64,000 nucleotides of DNA from Margaritifera margaritifera. Its lineage: Eukaryota > Mollusca > Bivalvia > Unionida > Margaritiferidae. Positions 11,031 through 22,589 of this stretch are shown here, one piece after another. The notes under the pieces were generated by a model that searched no databases, had not been told where the DNA came from, and was given only the letters and a program-made list of their open reading frames with translations. The translations under genes and the position numbers were made by a program. Location: positions 558,001 through 622,000 of the forward strand of contig JAQPZY010001029.1 of assembly GCA_029931535.1 (NCBI GenBank), given 5' to 3'. Every line of letters starts with the position of its first letter. Within the stretch, counting starts at the first letter, position 1.

Positions 11031-11584
11031 TTGGAAAGAGTCAGGGGGGAGGAGGGCGAGAAAGTAGATGCAGAGGAAGAAGAAACATGAAATAGGCCTA
11101 AATATGGAAATACAGGTTTGAATAATATAAAAAAGCAGATATATTGCCTAAATGGGATAAGAAAGTAATTCCAAAAGTGATATCGCCACTATAAAAAAGG
11201 TATTGTTTTTCTTCCACTGATACATTTCCATACCTCATTATGAAATATATAATAAATTGTTTAATTAGTAAACAAGAAAGATGTGGACCCTTATGCTAAT
11301 ATATTCAGATTAAACGATTGTTTGATAGGATTAATTCTGTGGTAGATAGAGATGAGCCAAGAGGATAGACATACTTCATTCCGCAAGATAGCAACGGCCT
11401 GACAGATGAAGGCATTGCAAGACTGAATCAAAGCATCAGATTATGCATGATTTGTATTACAGGTGTACAAGCTCAAAACAGAACATCTGTTTCCTTTGTT
11501 CAAGACTGCTAAAAAGTTAATAGAACTCATAAATATAAATATTTAATATCGTAAAATAGTTTTTGATATCAAAGATTATTTTTT

Positions 11585-11660
11585 ATATCAAATATTCGAA
11601 TTTATGATATAAAAAAACATCTCATTTTGAGATTTAAAAAAATAATCGAATATTTGATAT
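11585..11660. repeat. 15-bp perfect inverted repeat in AT-rich DNA
   Basis: ATATCAAATATTCGA at 11585-11599 and its exact reverse complement at 11646-11660, with a 46-bp loop that itself holds CTCATTTTGAG. More ATATCAAA/TTTGATAT copies lie at 11540-11720, and looser TTATATAAAA hairpins at about 14075-14180. Confidence 0.85.
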
Positions 11661-12514
11661 CAAATATAGTGCATTACTTTCGATATAAAGTATTCAATCT
11701 TTTGTATGAAAAATGTATTTTTTATGGGGAAAAAGGATGTAATATTAAATATGTGATGTTTTGATATGAAACAATCAGCATATATTTTATATAAAAAAGA
11801 CTAAACTTTAATAACCGCTCCTCTTCATTATTTACTGCATTGCGCCTGACATAAATCTCAGTATCCTATTACAGTCGATGTAATTTGTCTTAAAGGTAGA
11901 CCTGAATGGTACACACTACAATCGGAAATCTTAATTTATTAGACATTTCACGTGCGCTATGAAGACTTGACGCATATTCATTCGCTGGATTAGGAGATAT
12001 AACTAATTAATTGCTATCAAAATGCAACCATCACGGAAAGAGCCGAGCAACTTTTTGTAAACAGCTCGATATACGCGCGCGAGCTTGCGACGTCACAAGA
12101 AGAACCCAAATTGGCCAGCAACATGGCTTATCAGTGTGACAGTTTATGATAGTACCAATTAAACTTGCTTTTGTTTTGCTAAATTGTTTAAATGATGTGC
12201 ATATTTCCATTAAGTACGGTTGACTTCCTCTGACACCTATTTGCATTTTCTTTAAAAAGTTTCGCTTTTGTTTAAGTTTAGCACTGACTTGAGTGTCAAA
12301 TTCTTACAAGAGGACACTGTGTTTCTGGATCATTTTCTTCACAAACGAAAGACGTGCAAACCATTTGTACGACAGTAACTGCTGTATACCAAAAAAAGAA
12401 TAAATCGTCTTTATGTATATTATATATTTAGATTGATAAAAAATATTATTAAAAAAAAACAAACAACTTAATTTCAAAAGAGTCTTGTATATTCAATACA
12501 TGTAGGTGTCAATC

Positions 12515-12785
12515 ATATTACACGAAACCATCTCACATGGAGTGCAGTATTTAACAGCCCCAATTGTAGCCCAGCAATTAGGAGTGGAAGTTTGATAATT
12601 CGACAATTGATAATTGACCGTTTCATATTTCGTTTGGAAAAGGTATCATTTATATTGCACGAGGCCAGCTGACTTGGGGTGTCGTATTTAACATCCCCAG
12701 TCGTAGCCCAGCAATTAATAGTGGAGTTTTGATAATTGATTCATAAGTGTCCGTAATTACTGAATTAAATTTATTGCTAAAATAA
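12515..12785. repeat. two-copy direct repeat, ~134 bp, inside the nested element
   Basis: Copies start near 12519 and 12652. They share GTATTTAACA, 'GTAGCCCAGCAATTA' and TTTGATAATTGA, with about 75-80% identity by eye. Confidence 0.8.
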
Positions 12786-12895
12786 ATAATAAAATGTGGT
12801 GAAAATAGGGATTTCCGGTGAGGGGACACTGGACGGTTTGTTTAATACTGCCTTGTATTCACTGTTGCTGTAGTCGTCTGTCTTGGACAATTCTT

Positions 12896-12902
<7 letters not shown>

Positions 12903-12960
<58 letters not shown>

Positions 12961-13235
12961 AGTAATGTGAGGATTTGGTAAATTGTATTTTCAGTTGACT
13001 TTTACCTTTTTACCTGGTAATAAAATCGATAGCTTTTGATATTCTATTTGTGTGATGCGCACACTCACTCGTTTAGCGCCCTACTTTGATTCTTCTCTTT
13101 CGCTATTTGTTCCCTCCTGTCTAATATTTTTTCTTATCGTAGTTAAATTTTACACCTTTTACCAATTATGATTAATTCTAAATAATGAAATTCACTTTTA
13201 GATGTAACTCGGTTTCCTTTAGCGCATTTTTCAAC

Positions 13236-13298
<63 letters not shown>

Positions 13299-13400
13299 AA
13301 AGAATTCGATGATTTGATATGCATTTTCATTTGAGGTTTAGCTTTAAAAGAAATTGTTAGGTGATGATATTCTATTTTGCGTGATGTTAAAATGGCGAGG
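12903..13400. repeat. diverged direct repeat, ~335 bp apart, each copy headed by (CT)n
   Basis: (CT)n at 12903-12958 and 13238-13295 is followed in both cases by related text: GATGATTTG/GAGGATTTG, GTATTTTCAGTTGA/GCATTTTCATTTGA and GATATTCTATTT with GTGATG. The microsatellite was duplicated with its flank. Confidence 0.75.
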
Positions 13401-14399
13401 AAATACTCCTACTGCTACATCCAACAATGACACACCTCCTTCACATGACGCAATCAGAAACAATCTATAAAAACTTCACACTCAACAACAGTAGAACAGA
13501 GTTGATTGGCAATGTGGGGTTCCTCTTGTGACGTCACACGTACTCTAGTCACGGAAACTGCCGAAGTTGTGCATGGCCTAGGGTGAATATTTTGACATGT
13601 ACATTTAAACTTAAGTATCTCGCTAACCGTTAATCGCATGGAATCAAAATTTTCAGATATTGCATAAATCATCATACTGAATAATTTAGAGGAAAGTGAT
13701 ATGGGGGTCTCAGGTCTACCTTTAAAGTAACGGTTTGTCTAAAATTTATTTTTCTCTCTGATTCATATTCCGATTGTCAGACATCTTGAAAATTACCAAA
13801 TCAGATCGAATATGACCAGATCAGGCTATGCCTACATTTAAGTAGCTTCTGAAATTGGTGAAATTATTAATTTCTATTATGGTACAAATATACGGTAAGA
13901 CATTTTATGAAAGAATTCCTTCAAGCTTTATATGACAGGTTTTTTTTAAAGAAAATCAAATACTAAAAGCATTTTGACCACTCATGGGATAGTTTTATAA
14001 TTTACTGCAGACTTTCTAAAGAGAGAAATCATTGCATGATATTTTTTATCTCAAAGATGTGACTATTTGTATATAAAAGATTCGACTGAAAATCAAATTT
14101 TTTATATAAAAATTATGATATAAAAAAAATCGATTTTTTAAAAATATGAAATATTAAATTTGTCTCTTTTTTATATAAAATACATAATAAATAACAAAAC
14201 AGCCGTGTATAAATTGAAGACGTTCACATGACAATAAAGTGCATGGTAGTGGACATAAATTGACAAATGTTCAAAAACGTAGCCGCCTTTATATAACCAG
14301 AGAACAAAATGTAGATGCTCGCAAAATATATATTTATTTTTGTCATATGCTCATGTAAACATTCAAAACAATCAACTGAGCAATCATATTTTAGGTATT

Positions 14400-14822
14400 G
14401 TCTAATGTTCCTAAAGGAACCTCATACCATAGTAATTTGTGGATTGACTAAATGTGGAAAAGCAATCCTTGCACAAAACCTTGTATAGACTGAATACAAA
14501 CATTTTTAAAGAACATCGTGTCCAGCTTGTCTGTTCAACGAGACTAACAATAGCAACTGATTACTCAAAGATGAAAATGTGTGATTATGATAGATCCCGA
14601 AGATAAATTAGATAAGTGGTTAGAGTTACTGGTTGATGTTTACCAGGGAACAAATACTTATATGATTGTTGGAATTTAGATGACGGAAGAAAGGAAACAA
14701 CTAACCTTACCAAAATAGCTTTGAGTGCGAGTCATCATGAAATATATGTTTGGGTGATTGTACAAAAGTACAACTCTGCAATCAGAGATTTTAGAGAAAC
14801 AAGACGTTTTTGCTTGTAAAAT
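14400..14822 (+). pseudogene. Polinton packaging ATPase (FtsK/HerA-like), decayed
   Basis: Remnant of the genome-packaging-type ATPase of Polintons. A Walker A region reads PHTIVICGLTKCGKAILAQN (~14430-14490), with Ala where the P-loop normally has Ser/Thr after GK. Further on, in other frames, come MIDPEDKLDKWLELLVDVYQ (~14590-14650) with a degraded Walker B neighbourhood (TYMIVGI), and finally LDDGRKETTNLTKIALSASH (~14678-14737) and VWVIVQKYNSAIRDFRETRR (~14750-14810). The last block is the diagnostic 'S.RH...VWVLTQKYNS' segment of the family. At least three stops or frameshifts are present. It is shorter than an intact family member, with the C-terminal part missing before the SINE at 15040. 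Confidence 0.83.
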
Positions 14823-15039
14823 ACAAAAAAAGGCAATGGAAACTATCAGCTTGTTATTTATTGATTGCTACATTATTTACGTTGATGGTATACATCTCAT
14901 CATTGCATGATCTGAGTACATTCATTTCCTGATAATTTTCCTTATGAAATAATAAGCCACCTTTGTATATTTTTTATTACATCTCTTTTATTCCTTTAAT
15001 AAACTCTTTTCATCCTTGTCCGTTGTGAATGAATACAGT

Positions 15040-15282
15040 TTGGTTTGGTTTGGTTTGGCTGTGTGGGATTTAAAGACATTTTTCAGATCATGATAGGCTA
15101 TACATGGCGGCCAGTATATTTGGTGGAGGAAGAACCCAGGAAGAACCACCCAACCCCGGGAAGCTACTGGCAGGTTTCTTTCTCACATACCCACATTGGT
15201 CGAGGTGAGACTCGAACACACGCGGACAGAGGTGAGATGTGTAAAGGCGAGCACCTTAGACCACTCAGACACCCGGGGTCCC
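15040..15282 (-). mobile_element. tRNA-derived SINE with CCAAACC tail
   Basis: On the - strand it starts GGGACCCCGGGTGTCTGAG, with a box A-like TGAGTGGTCTAAGGTGCTC and a box B-like GTGTTCGAGTCTC, a spacing like that of class II (Leu/Ser-type) tRNAs. The body runs into TCCTCCACCAAATATACTGG and ends in repeated CCAAACC next to 15040. It is a different SINE family from the V-type copies below, but shares the CCAAACC tail. It sits between the ATPase and polymerase remnants. Confidence 0.8.
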
Positions 15283-15359
15283 GAATAAAGTTTGGATCTT
15301 AATACTATAAACTATTGAATAGGAATATATGTTAGTTCATATTAACAACGCCGGATATC

Positions 15360-18120
15360 TTTTTGTTTTTATTTGTGAGTTACTAAATATGTTGTTCTTC
15401 AGTTAGTCACTGTTGTCATAAAACAGGATAATATCATCCATGTTGCTGAAAAAGTTTCCTGTCTTATCATGATGAATCTCTATCAGTCATGAGTAGTTTC
15501 ATTTGATCACCGTACTTGTTTTTTGAGCTCTTATTAGTAAAATTCACCGTAACTTGGTTTTGGCCAATTTGATATTTTTGTTTACAGACTGACTAACCCT
15601 GTCATCGTCTATAACTGTTCTTGCAAATCACAACTCTCTTTGGCATTTAAAAACTTATTTTCATCTGCACATATTTTAACTCTTGTTCTTTATCTGTTTA
15701 CCAACTACAACATTATTTATCAACCTGATGAAGCCTTTCTCAAAATCATTTCTTTGTGTCCAAATGTATTCAGTTCAGTGTATGATCTTTTTCATGGCTG
15801 TTGATCAAACAAGACTACTCTGTATATCTTTTTTCAGTTTTAAACCAACGTGTATGCCAAGCTTCAAGTTTCTATGTTAAATTATATATTTTTGTTTATT
15901 TTTCAATGTACATCATGGTTTTGGTACAGCTGATCTGGTATCCACATAATCATTTTCATCTTCTTCAGTAACTCTGACAATTCATTTTCATCTCGAATTA
16001 ATTGCTCTGGAGATAATGGGAAGTCTTTTAAATGGTCATGCAATTTAATGGAATCTCCAAATCTAATTCTAAAACGCAATTAGCATCGCAATCGTCTGTT
16101 ATATCAAACAAATTCTATTCGACCCATCTAATGTCTTCACCAGTTGCCCATCTGAAAGTTTTTTTTTTTTACCGGTGTGCATTGAGATCCCCACCCATAA
16201 TATTGCTGGCATCAAGGTACATAAAAATTTACCCTGCCCTTGACCTTTTGTACTTGCCGTCATTTTTTTCTTACCATCTTTTTTTTTTTAAAGTAGTAAT
16301 AATTTGATTTGGTATTATCTTAATTCCACGACACATATCATAGTCTGTCATAGGTTCTAATTCTACACCTGATATCTTTTAACTTGCATAATGTGATAAT
16401 TCAGGAGCAATGTAATAATGGGTTAGAGTTTGCAATGTTTCACGCAGACATTTTAAAATTTCTCAAGCATGTCACATAACATCAATGTATTTTTCTTGAC
16501 ATAATAATCATAAAGATCACCTAATATCTTTGTTAAAATCTTCCATGACATCTTGAGCATAGTGATAATCGTCATTTGATATGTTTGAATCACTGGACTT
16601 GATTAAAACATTTTTATTGGAGGCATATCTGTTAACTCAACATTGCAAACCTATTCTTGAATTCGTATGGATAAATATCTTTCCTCAAATATGTCTAAAA
16701 TAGTTCAGTGTTTCTGGTAAATTTTCATCATTGAAATTTTAACCAGCTGTTCTATTCATTGTCCATCGATTATATAACTGTCTATAAACCTAATTTTTCT
16801 TTTATTTGTTATTTCTTTTCCTTAGTTCATTAACCTATCGACTATGGCATCCTTACTAAATGCTTCATATTTCTCATCGTTGTTTGGCATGATTTTTACT
16901 TCTTCATCAGGATTATTTTTAACAAATCTATTGATGAACAAATAACTGTCATAAGCGGACAAGTAATGAATCAACAATAATATGTATTTTGGATATTTGT
17001 AATTTACATTGCATTCATTATATGCTTTACCTTATACTTGCATGTTAAATGATCACGATGACTTTGTCTTTAAATATTTTCATCTTACAGACATGGCATA
17101 TATTTGTTGAATTAAAATGTTTTTCATCTTCTTCTGTGAATACCGCGGCTTTGCATTTGTTTGGTCGTTCATGCACTACTTATTGCGATTTTTTTCCACG
17201 TAAGGTAAAATACTTCAATTCAGTCAGTGTATATAGATTTTTGGTTTACATCTTATGTGGATTGATTTGAAGTAAATACAAAACCCTTTTGGAATGTGTT
17301 TGGTTGTATAATACTGCCTTGCAGAGGCTGTGCTCAGCATGTCTGTCTTCCACACAGCTCTGCCATTGTGTGTCAATTTTTTTCTTACCACAGGTGCATC
17401 AATACTTTCAAAATCACAACAAATAAGATACAGAACCTTTAACTCGTGTTGATAGTTTTGAATTATAACACTGATTAATTTTCTGGTACAAGCATTCTTT
17501 ACACAAATATTTCTCTGTTGTGGTCTCTTTATCCATGATGACACCAAGTCTTGATTTTTGTTTCTTTCAATATAATGGTACCTTTTATCTTCGTAATCAT
17601 TAGGAGCACCACGCTGAACTATGATTACCATGTCAACATGTCTTTCTCTATTTTAGTTATTCTAACCAATTTGATATAGTTTCAATCAGTTGCACCACCG
17701 ATGGATGTTGCTTTTGAAACCCCTTTGCTGTCTTCCCCTTCCAATATTTCATACACATTTACAGATATATCAAATTCATTTTGAAATTTTCAAATGTCCT
17801 CTATGTTTAATGGGCATATATCAAACTAGTTACATTATCTATCTAAAATGTATTTTGATGGTCTCTCTACATGATCATGTGGTGTGTTTAACACGGATTT
17901 CATAGCACAAAAGAAACATCAACCATCTTTTTGTTACATTGATACCAGCATTTATTTGGTACAGTTATCTGATCTCGGTATTATCACCAGCACAATGTCT
18001 GGAAATATTGAACTTGTCAGGAACTTCTTTAATTGATATGTCGCTTTCATCATCTTGCATTGCAATCATGACTCATTGATCTGAGCTCTACTTAAATACA
18101 TGAAAGTCAGTTGAGGCATT
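15360..18120 (-). pseudogene. Polinton protein-primed DNA polymerase B, decayed
   Basis: Replicative family B polymerase of a Polinton, read on the - strand in shifting frames. From N to C: HYIERNKNQDLVSSW and an Exo I region with intact DFES (plus ~17405-17420), KHIPKGFCIYFK (~17270-17300), HYLSAYDSYLFINRFVKNNP (~16900-16960), RKDIYPYEF (~16660), SNISNDDYHYAQDVMEDFN (~16530-16590), a VELEPMTDYDM-like block (~16345-16375), motif A MYLDASNIMG (~16200-16228), DHLKDFPLSPEQLIRDENEL (~15975-16045), KKIYRVVLFDQ (~15800), EKGFIRLINN (~15710-15740) and motif C as DRDS, where relatives have DTDS (~15470-15480). The 135-codon frame at 17224-17631 is only one surviving piece. Dozens of stops and indels exclude function. 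The N-terminal limit is uncertain between 17650 and 18120. Confidence 0.88.
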
Positions 18121-19640
18121 TATGCTATTTGTCATGTTTATAATGTATGTACATTTTACTTGCAAATATACAACCTGACAACTCGGTCAAACAAACAAAA
18201 TGTACAATGTCTTTAAATTTTACATGATTGTGGTATTCATGTAAAATTTGGACATACCCATGTCAGTTGTTGCCAATTGTCCTAGTTTGCAAAACCTACA
18301 TGTCATTTAAAACACCAGAAGATGAACAAGACGTCAAAGTGATTCTATTATTGCTCACCTGCATAATTAACATTTATCAGCTCGTGAATGCAAATTCAGA
18401 CATGTATTGAAACTGAGGATTGGAGAGAAAAGGTTGGAACACATAGATGCTACACTGTCTGTTAACGTTGGAGTCACTTTTTTAAAAAAAACCCATATAT
18501 ATCACTCTCGGAAATTTGTTATGAGTAGATAGGGTACGAAAGGTTTAAAAATATACAACACAAAGTGATTTGAAAATATTTATTGTCATATTGCAAAAAA
18601 AAAAAAAAAAAAATACATGAATGAAACACACATTTGTCATGCATCTCACCAGTACAGTATCACAAGTTTGGAGAAGAAGAAAAAAACTCAAGTGACGCTG
18701 TAAGATAAGAACGTACACTTAGTGTTTGAAACATTTTGTAGTTACAGCATAAAATTTATTTTAAAAACTACTGCCTGGGGAAATGTTCTAGAAGATTACT
18801 GCCTGGGGAAATGTTCTAGAAGCAGTAAAGTTGCTTCATCATAAGTTACAATAATAATTGCTTCGACAAGCTGAAAATGTTAGAATTTTGAAGAGAGAGA
18901 TACAGTTGTAATAGAGTGGAACACTCAAACTAGGGAACTTGTAGAAATACAACTTTGCCTGTTTTCACGTTAAAAAAATTACTAGTATACAAATTTGTCG
19001 TGGTAAACAAACCATCTTAATCCGTTTTTTTTTAAAAATTAAATAAATAAAGACATAGTAATAATATATCTTCATCTTATTCAATAAAGACAATAATAAC
19101 CCTTGTTACCGAGTAGTAAGGTTAAAACTCTAAAACAACTGGTAGAAAACTTATGAAACTTGCAACACCTAATAGGAGTCGAGGTGGCTTTTTTTCAGTC
19201 AGCATGAATCCCACTCCACTGGGGGAGGATTACGGGGTCGAAGATCACCCCCTAATTTCTACATATTTTGACCAAATGTAATGCCCATTCACTATCATGC
19301 ATGCATTTATCTTTGCAATATTGAATAAGTAAACAGCTAACTAATGTTTAAGTCAATACCATCTATGAATCATACCCCTGAGTCTGCCCTTATCCCCTGG
19401 GACCAAACACCTGGTTCATAACTTGGAAATCATCAAGATTCCTACCCTATAACCACATATCCTCTTATTGGCCTCAAAAAGCCAATTCATTTATGCAACT
19501 AGCATTGGCCCTTGTGTCTATCTATACCCCCTGAGCACTAGTCACTGGGTCATTATCTAGAAACCTTTCATAGTTGCACCTTTAAATTACATACATACTT
19601 ACTTGGCATTACAAGGAGAGTTAATTTATGCAGTCAGCAT
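18121..19640. other. no gene recognised
   Basis: AT-rich sequence right of the polymerase remnant. The Polinton's right terminal repeat may lie here but was not identified. A poly(A) run is at 18594-18613. The + strand frame at 18228-18410 has no recognisable motif. Confidence 0.5.
18768..18825. repeat. exact 25-bp direct duplication
   Basis: ACTGCCTGGGGAAATGTTCT followed by AGAAG occurs twice in succession, at about 18770 and 18798, separated by ATT. Confidence 0.9.
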
Positions 19641-19678
19641 GGAATATTAGGGGCGTAAATTTGAGACCACTATATTCC

Positions 19679-19679
<1 letters not shown>

Positions 19680-19746
<67 letters not shown>
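19680..19746. repeat. (GT)n microsatellite
   Basis: About 66 bp of GT repeat with one TTT interruption. Confidence 0.97.
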
Positions 19747-19748
<2 letters not shown>

Positions 19749-21368
19749 TTGTATGTGGAGTAAATCGAGGACATTCATGAGATTACACACCAACGTACCG
19801 CGGACACCTCCAACCGAGGACGTCCTCGGTTGGAAAAAGGGTAAAATCTTGCTTCTACCAACAATTTTAGCCCCGGACAATGTAAAAACATGATTTGCAT
19901 GAAGGTCCCTGCTCACACGCTTGGTGTTTGTTCGCGATTTTGGAGTGTATCTTTCCTCTACAGCTGCGTATACACACGCCCGAAACCATGTCCTCTATTG
20001 CCCGGTGGAAAAGTTGTAGACATCTGCGATATCAAATTACAGGTTTCCAAAAATTATGATCTCCCTTTACATCCAAACATCAGATACCAATAGTTTAACT
20101 AAACTAGAAGAAAAAAAGCTGATGCATATAACGGTCCCTGGTATTTTTTTAATTGATATTTCATTTATGCGAGCCAATAGTGATGGGATACACTCGTGCT
20201 CTACACGTCCAATACAGGCAAATAAATCTACGACACGTCATAGGAACGAACTACATGGAACTGATATTGACAATATGTATAAATTTCTTGTAGAGTTGTT
20301 ATCCGACCCGAATATAAAGTTAAAACGCCCTGTTTGCAGCGAGGTTTAACACGTATAAAGCTATCGAAAAGAAGCCTTTGATATGCAATATTAATATTAT
20401 TCAATGAACTATATCTGACCCTATTAGATCATTTACAATGACATCGAATTATGACGAACCTAATTTGGAAGTTAGGCGCATGAAACTTCAGTAGATAGAT
20501 AGAAAGATAGTCAGGTAGAAGGCAAACATTTATCAACAAGATAATCAGGCCTCAAAGTTACCGCAATATGTGTTTTTCATCACCGCACTCTTAAGACTTA
20601 TGTACAAGCAATCATAAACTACATTCAATGTGCTTTTATACATATATGCCTGCTTCATAACCTGATGTGTGCATTCAATTTGCTTTTATACGTATATACC
20701 TGTTTCAGTTTGTGATTTGATGGCTTTGATTTACATATCATGCATTATGCTTGTATCCAAAGTTATGTTGTGAATGAAGTCTCAGATAATACACAAAATA
20801 TAAACACTACAACACCTTTGCGTTCCCTATACAATAGCAAACACCTTTACAAGGTACTTTCCATTGCCAAATGTAATAATTTAAGTGACCTGGAAAGTGA
20901 ACTGTGAAAGTATTATAACATTAAAGTGTATCTTTTTCATTAATAGCGCCAAAACAATACAAAATTATAAGCTGTTTGTAAGAATGTATTAGAAAGTTAT
21001 CCCCATGAACTAACTCTACACATACATGTACTATAATAGAACAGTTTGACCCCTGTTCTTCACTTCTGGAATTACAGAACATCGAGGCTATTACATGAGC
21101 TGTCAGTGCTAAAGCCATAGCTATGGACTTCAATTCGGTTCAAATAGACATGTTTTTGCTGTTGTTGTTTTTCTTTTTTTGTTTAGTATATTAGTATTTT
21201 TTGTGTTGAGATTGATATAAAACACTCTACAAAATACAATAGAAACAAGGTTGTATGCATGATCGATTTATTCAAATAAATACGCTTAAAAATACGAAGT
21301 CATCAATAAATACGTAGTATGGTAAACACAAACATTCGCTCCTATTTTCAATATTAAATTTGCACATG

Positions 21369-21370
<2 letters not shown>
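19747..21370. other. no firm gene; unassigned + strand frames at 19890-20349
   Basis: Two overlapping + strand frames (19890-20093 and 20056-20349) have fairly even, protein-like composition and higher GC than the surroundings. No family is recognised, and no splice model could be supported. A weak two-copy repeat of about 51 bp (CATTCAATKTGCTTTTATAC) is at 20631-20730. Confidence 0.35.

Positions 21371-21429
<59 letters not shown>
21371..21429. repeat. (AG)n microsatellite
   Basis: Perfect AG run of 59 bp. Confidence 0.98.
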
Positions 21430-21432
<3 letters not shown>

Positions 21433-22289
21433 CTCATGCATGAATTATACAACAAAGATATTACTCTTTATGTCAACACAACTAGTCATTGACGATCAGG
21501 AAACTTTCCTGCCATAAACGCTCAAATCCATCTTATTGGTATGATCTCCCGAGCGGTGGACTTTCCTAAATTTGTTATTTCACACTAAAGTCTAATTGCA
21601 AGACAATCTGTCAGTAAATCAATTAATAAATGAGTCAATCACAATAACAAATATTCAAATAACAATGTAATTGCCACAAAGAACTGAGACTAGTTTTAGA
21701 TTAAACCCTTGTGGAGGTTACAGTTACTTAATGCTAGTGTGTATTATGAAGCAGCCGTATCCAATACGGTATTTAAATGTCTTCATTTTCTTTTACAAAG
21801 TTTTAAAGTGATACAGTTAGCGTACACGATGTTCGTCTCCAAATCAAACAGCTTTATAATATGTGTCAAGCAAAACTACAGCTTTTTTGTCTTTTTCTGA
21901 CATGGCAGTGGATTACTTTAACATAATTAAATTTTGTAAACTTTTATTCATTATATTTTAAAACTGTTATAATTTTAAAAATTATTCCTGATATGCAAAA
22001 TGTTGGTGTTGGCTTGGATTTCAGATCTTGTCAATTACACTACAATGGGTGAAGCATATTTTGGGACTATGCTAAAAAAATAGAAAAAGCAAAGTGCAAA
22101 TCGACTAGCTGTACAACACATTGACAGCGAGACCATTCAGAACGTACATTATTACGACAATCCTAACTTCCCGAGTTGACGCGCTGTTTATATTCATTGG
22201 CGGTACACTGATATTGTGAACGCACTATATAGCTGGCATTACTAAAGGGCAGTCCATCATTCTGAACGAAAATCCGACTCAGTTTAGTT

Positions 22290-22476
22290 CTGTTTGATGT
22301 ATTATGGCAAAGCAACACAAGTAGGTTATTTAGTGCCGAGGCAGCTAGGGGTAAAGTGCCTTGCCCAGGGACACACCAGCGTAGCCGACCCAGGCTGATC
22401 GGATGGTAGAATTCGAAACCGCAGCCTTTTGGCAGCGACTCCAGAAAAAGCTGACCACTGAGCCACTTCGGTTCCT
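22290..22476 (-). mobile_element. V-type tRNA-derived SINE
   Basis: On the - strand: head with box A-like TGGCTCAGTGGTCAGC and a degenerate box B (GGTTTCGAATTC), then 'GTCCCTGGGCAAGGCACTTT' and the 3' part CTACTTGTGTTGCTTTGCCA. Same family as 25722, 33582 and 54428; it resembles the molluscan V-SINEs (RUDI-type). Confidence 0.85.
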
Positions 22477-22589
22477 AAAATCCGACCAGTACATTCATTT
22501 ATTTACAAAAAGCCACAGTTATCTACAAAATGAAATACACATCACTTGTGACAGTATACCAAAGCCCATTTCAAAAATGTACATGTAAA

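Larger units (their letters stand above)
11890..13725. mobile_element. 1.83-kb non-autonomous DNA element with long inverted ends, nested in the Polinton
   Basis: TTAAAGGTAGACCTGA (11890-11905) is mirrored by TCAGGTCTACCTTTAA (13710-13725). Both ends carry TTAA, compatible with a TTAA target duplication as in piggyBac-type insertion, though the inner end (AGGTAGACC) is not a typical piggyBac terminus. About 190-200 bp inside each end a second inverted block occurs: GCGACGTCACAAGAAGAACC at 12087-12106 against its diverged complement around 13517-13537, so the inverted ends are roughly 240 bp long but strongly diverged. The core has no transposase. It holds a two-unit ~134-bp duplication and two (CT)n-bearing direct repeats. 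It separates the Polinton's interior from its ATPase, so it inserted after the Polinton. Confidence 0.75.
7070..18120. mobile_element. decayed Polinton/Maverick DNA transposon
   Basis: Three Polinton hallmark genes are recognisable in one 11-kb stretch: a chromodomain integrase at the left (+), an FtsK/HerA-type packaging ATPase (+), and a protein-primed family B DNA polymerase at the right (-). The order and opposed orientation, with integrase near one end and polymerase near the other, agree with Polinton organisation. All three contain many stops and frameshifts, so the copy is old and inactive. Insertions inside it are a 1.83-kb inverted-repeat element (11890-13725), (GA)n tracts and a SINE (15040-15282). 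The capsid and protease genes expected between integrase and ATPase could not be identified. Terminal inverted repeats and the 6-bp target duplication were not found; the limits given are those of recognisable genes. Confidence 0.85.

Noticed and set aside
17224..17631. 135-codon - strand frame as an independent gene
   Set aside because: Its text (Exo I DFES, HIPKGFC) is one surviving segment of the Polinton polymerase B relic.
5800..19700. Polinton terminal inverted repeats
   Set aside because: Expected near both ends, but no matching pair could be found by eye; not reported as a feature.
20056..20349. 97-codon frame as a real exon
   Set aside because: Composition is protein-like, but there is no family match and no convincing acceptor/donor pair; kept only as a note in the regional entry.
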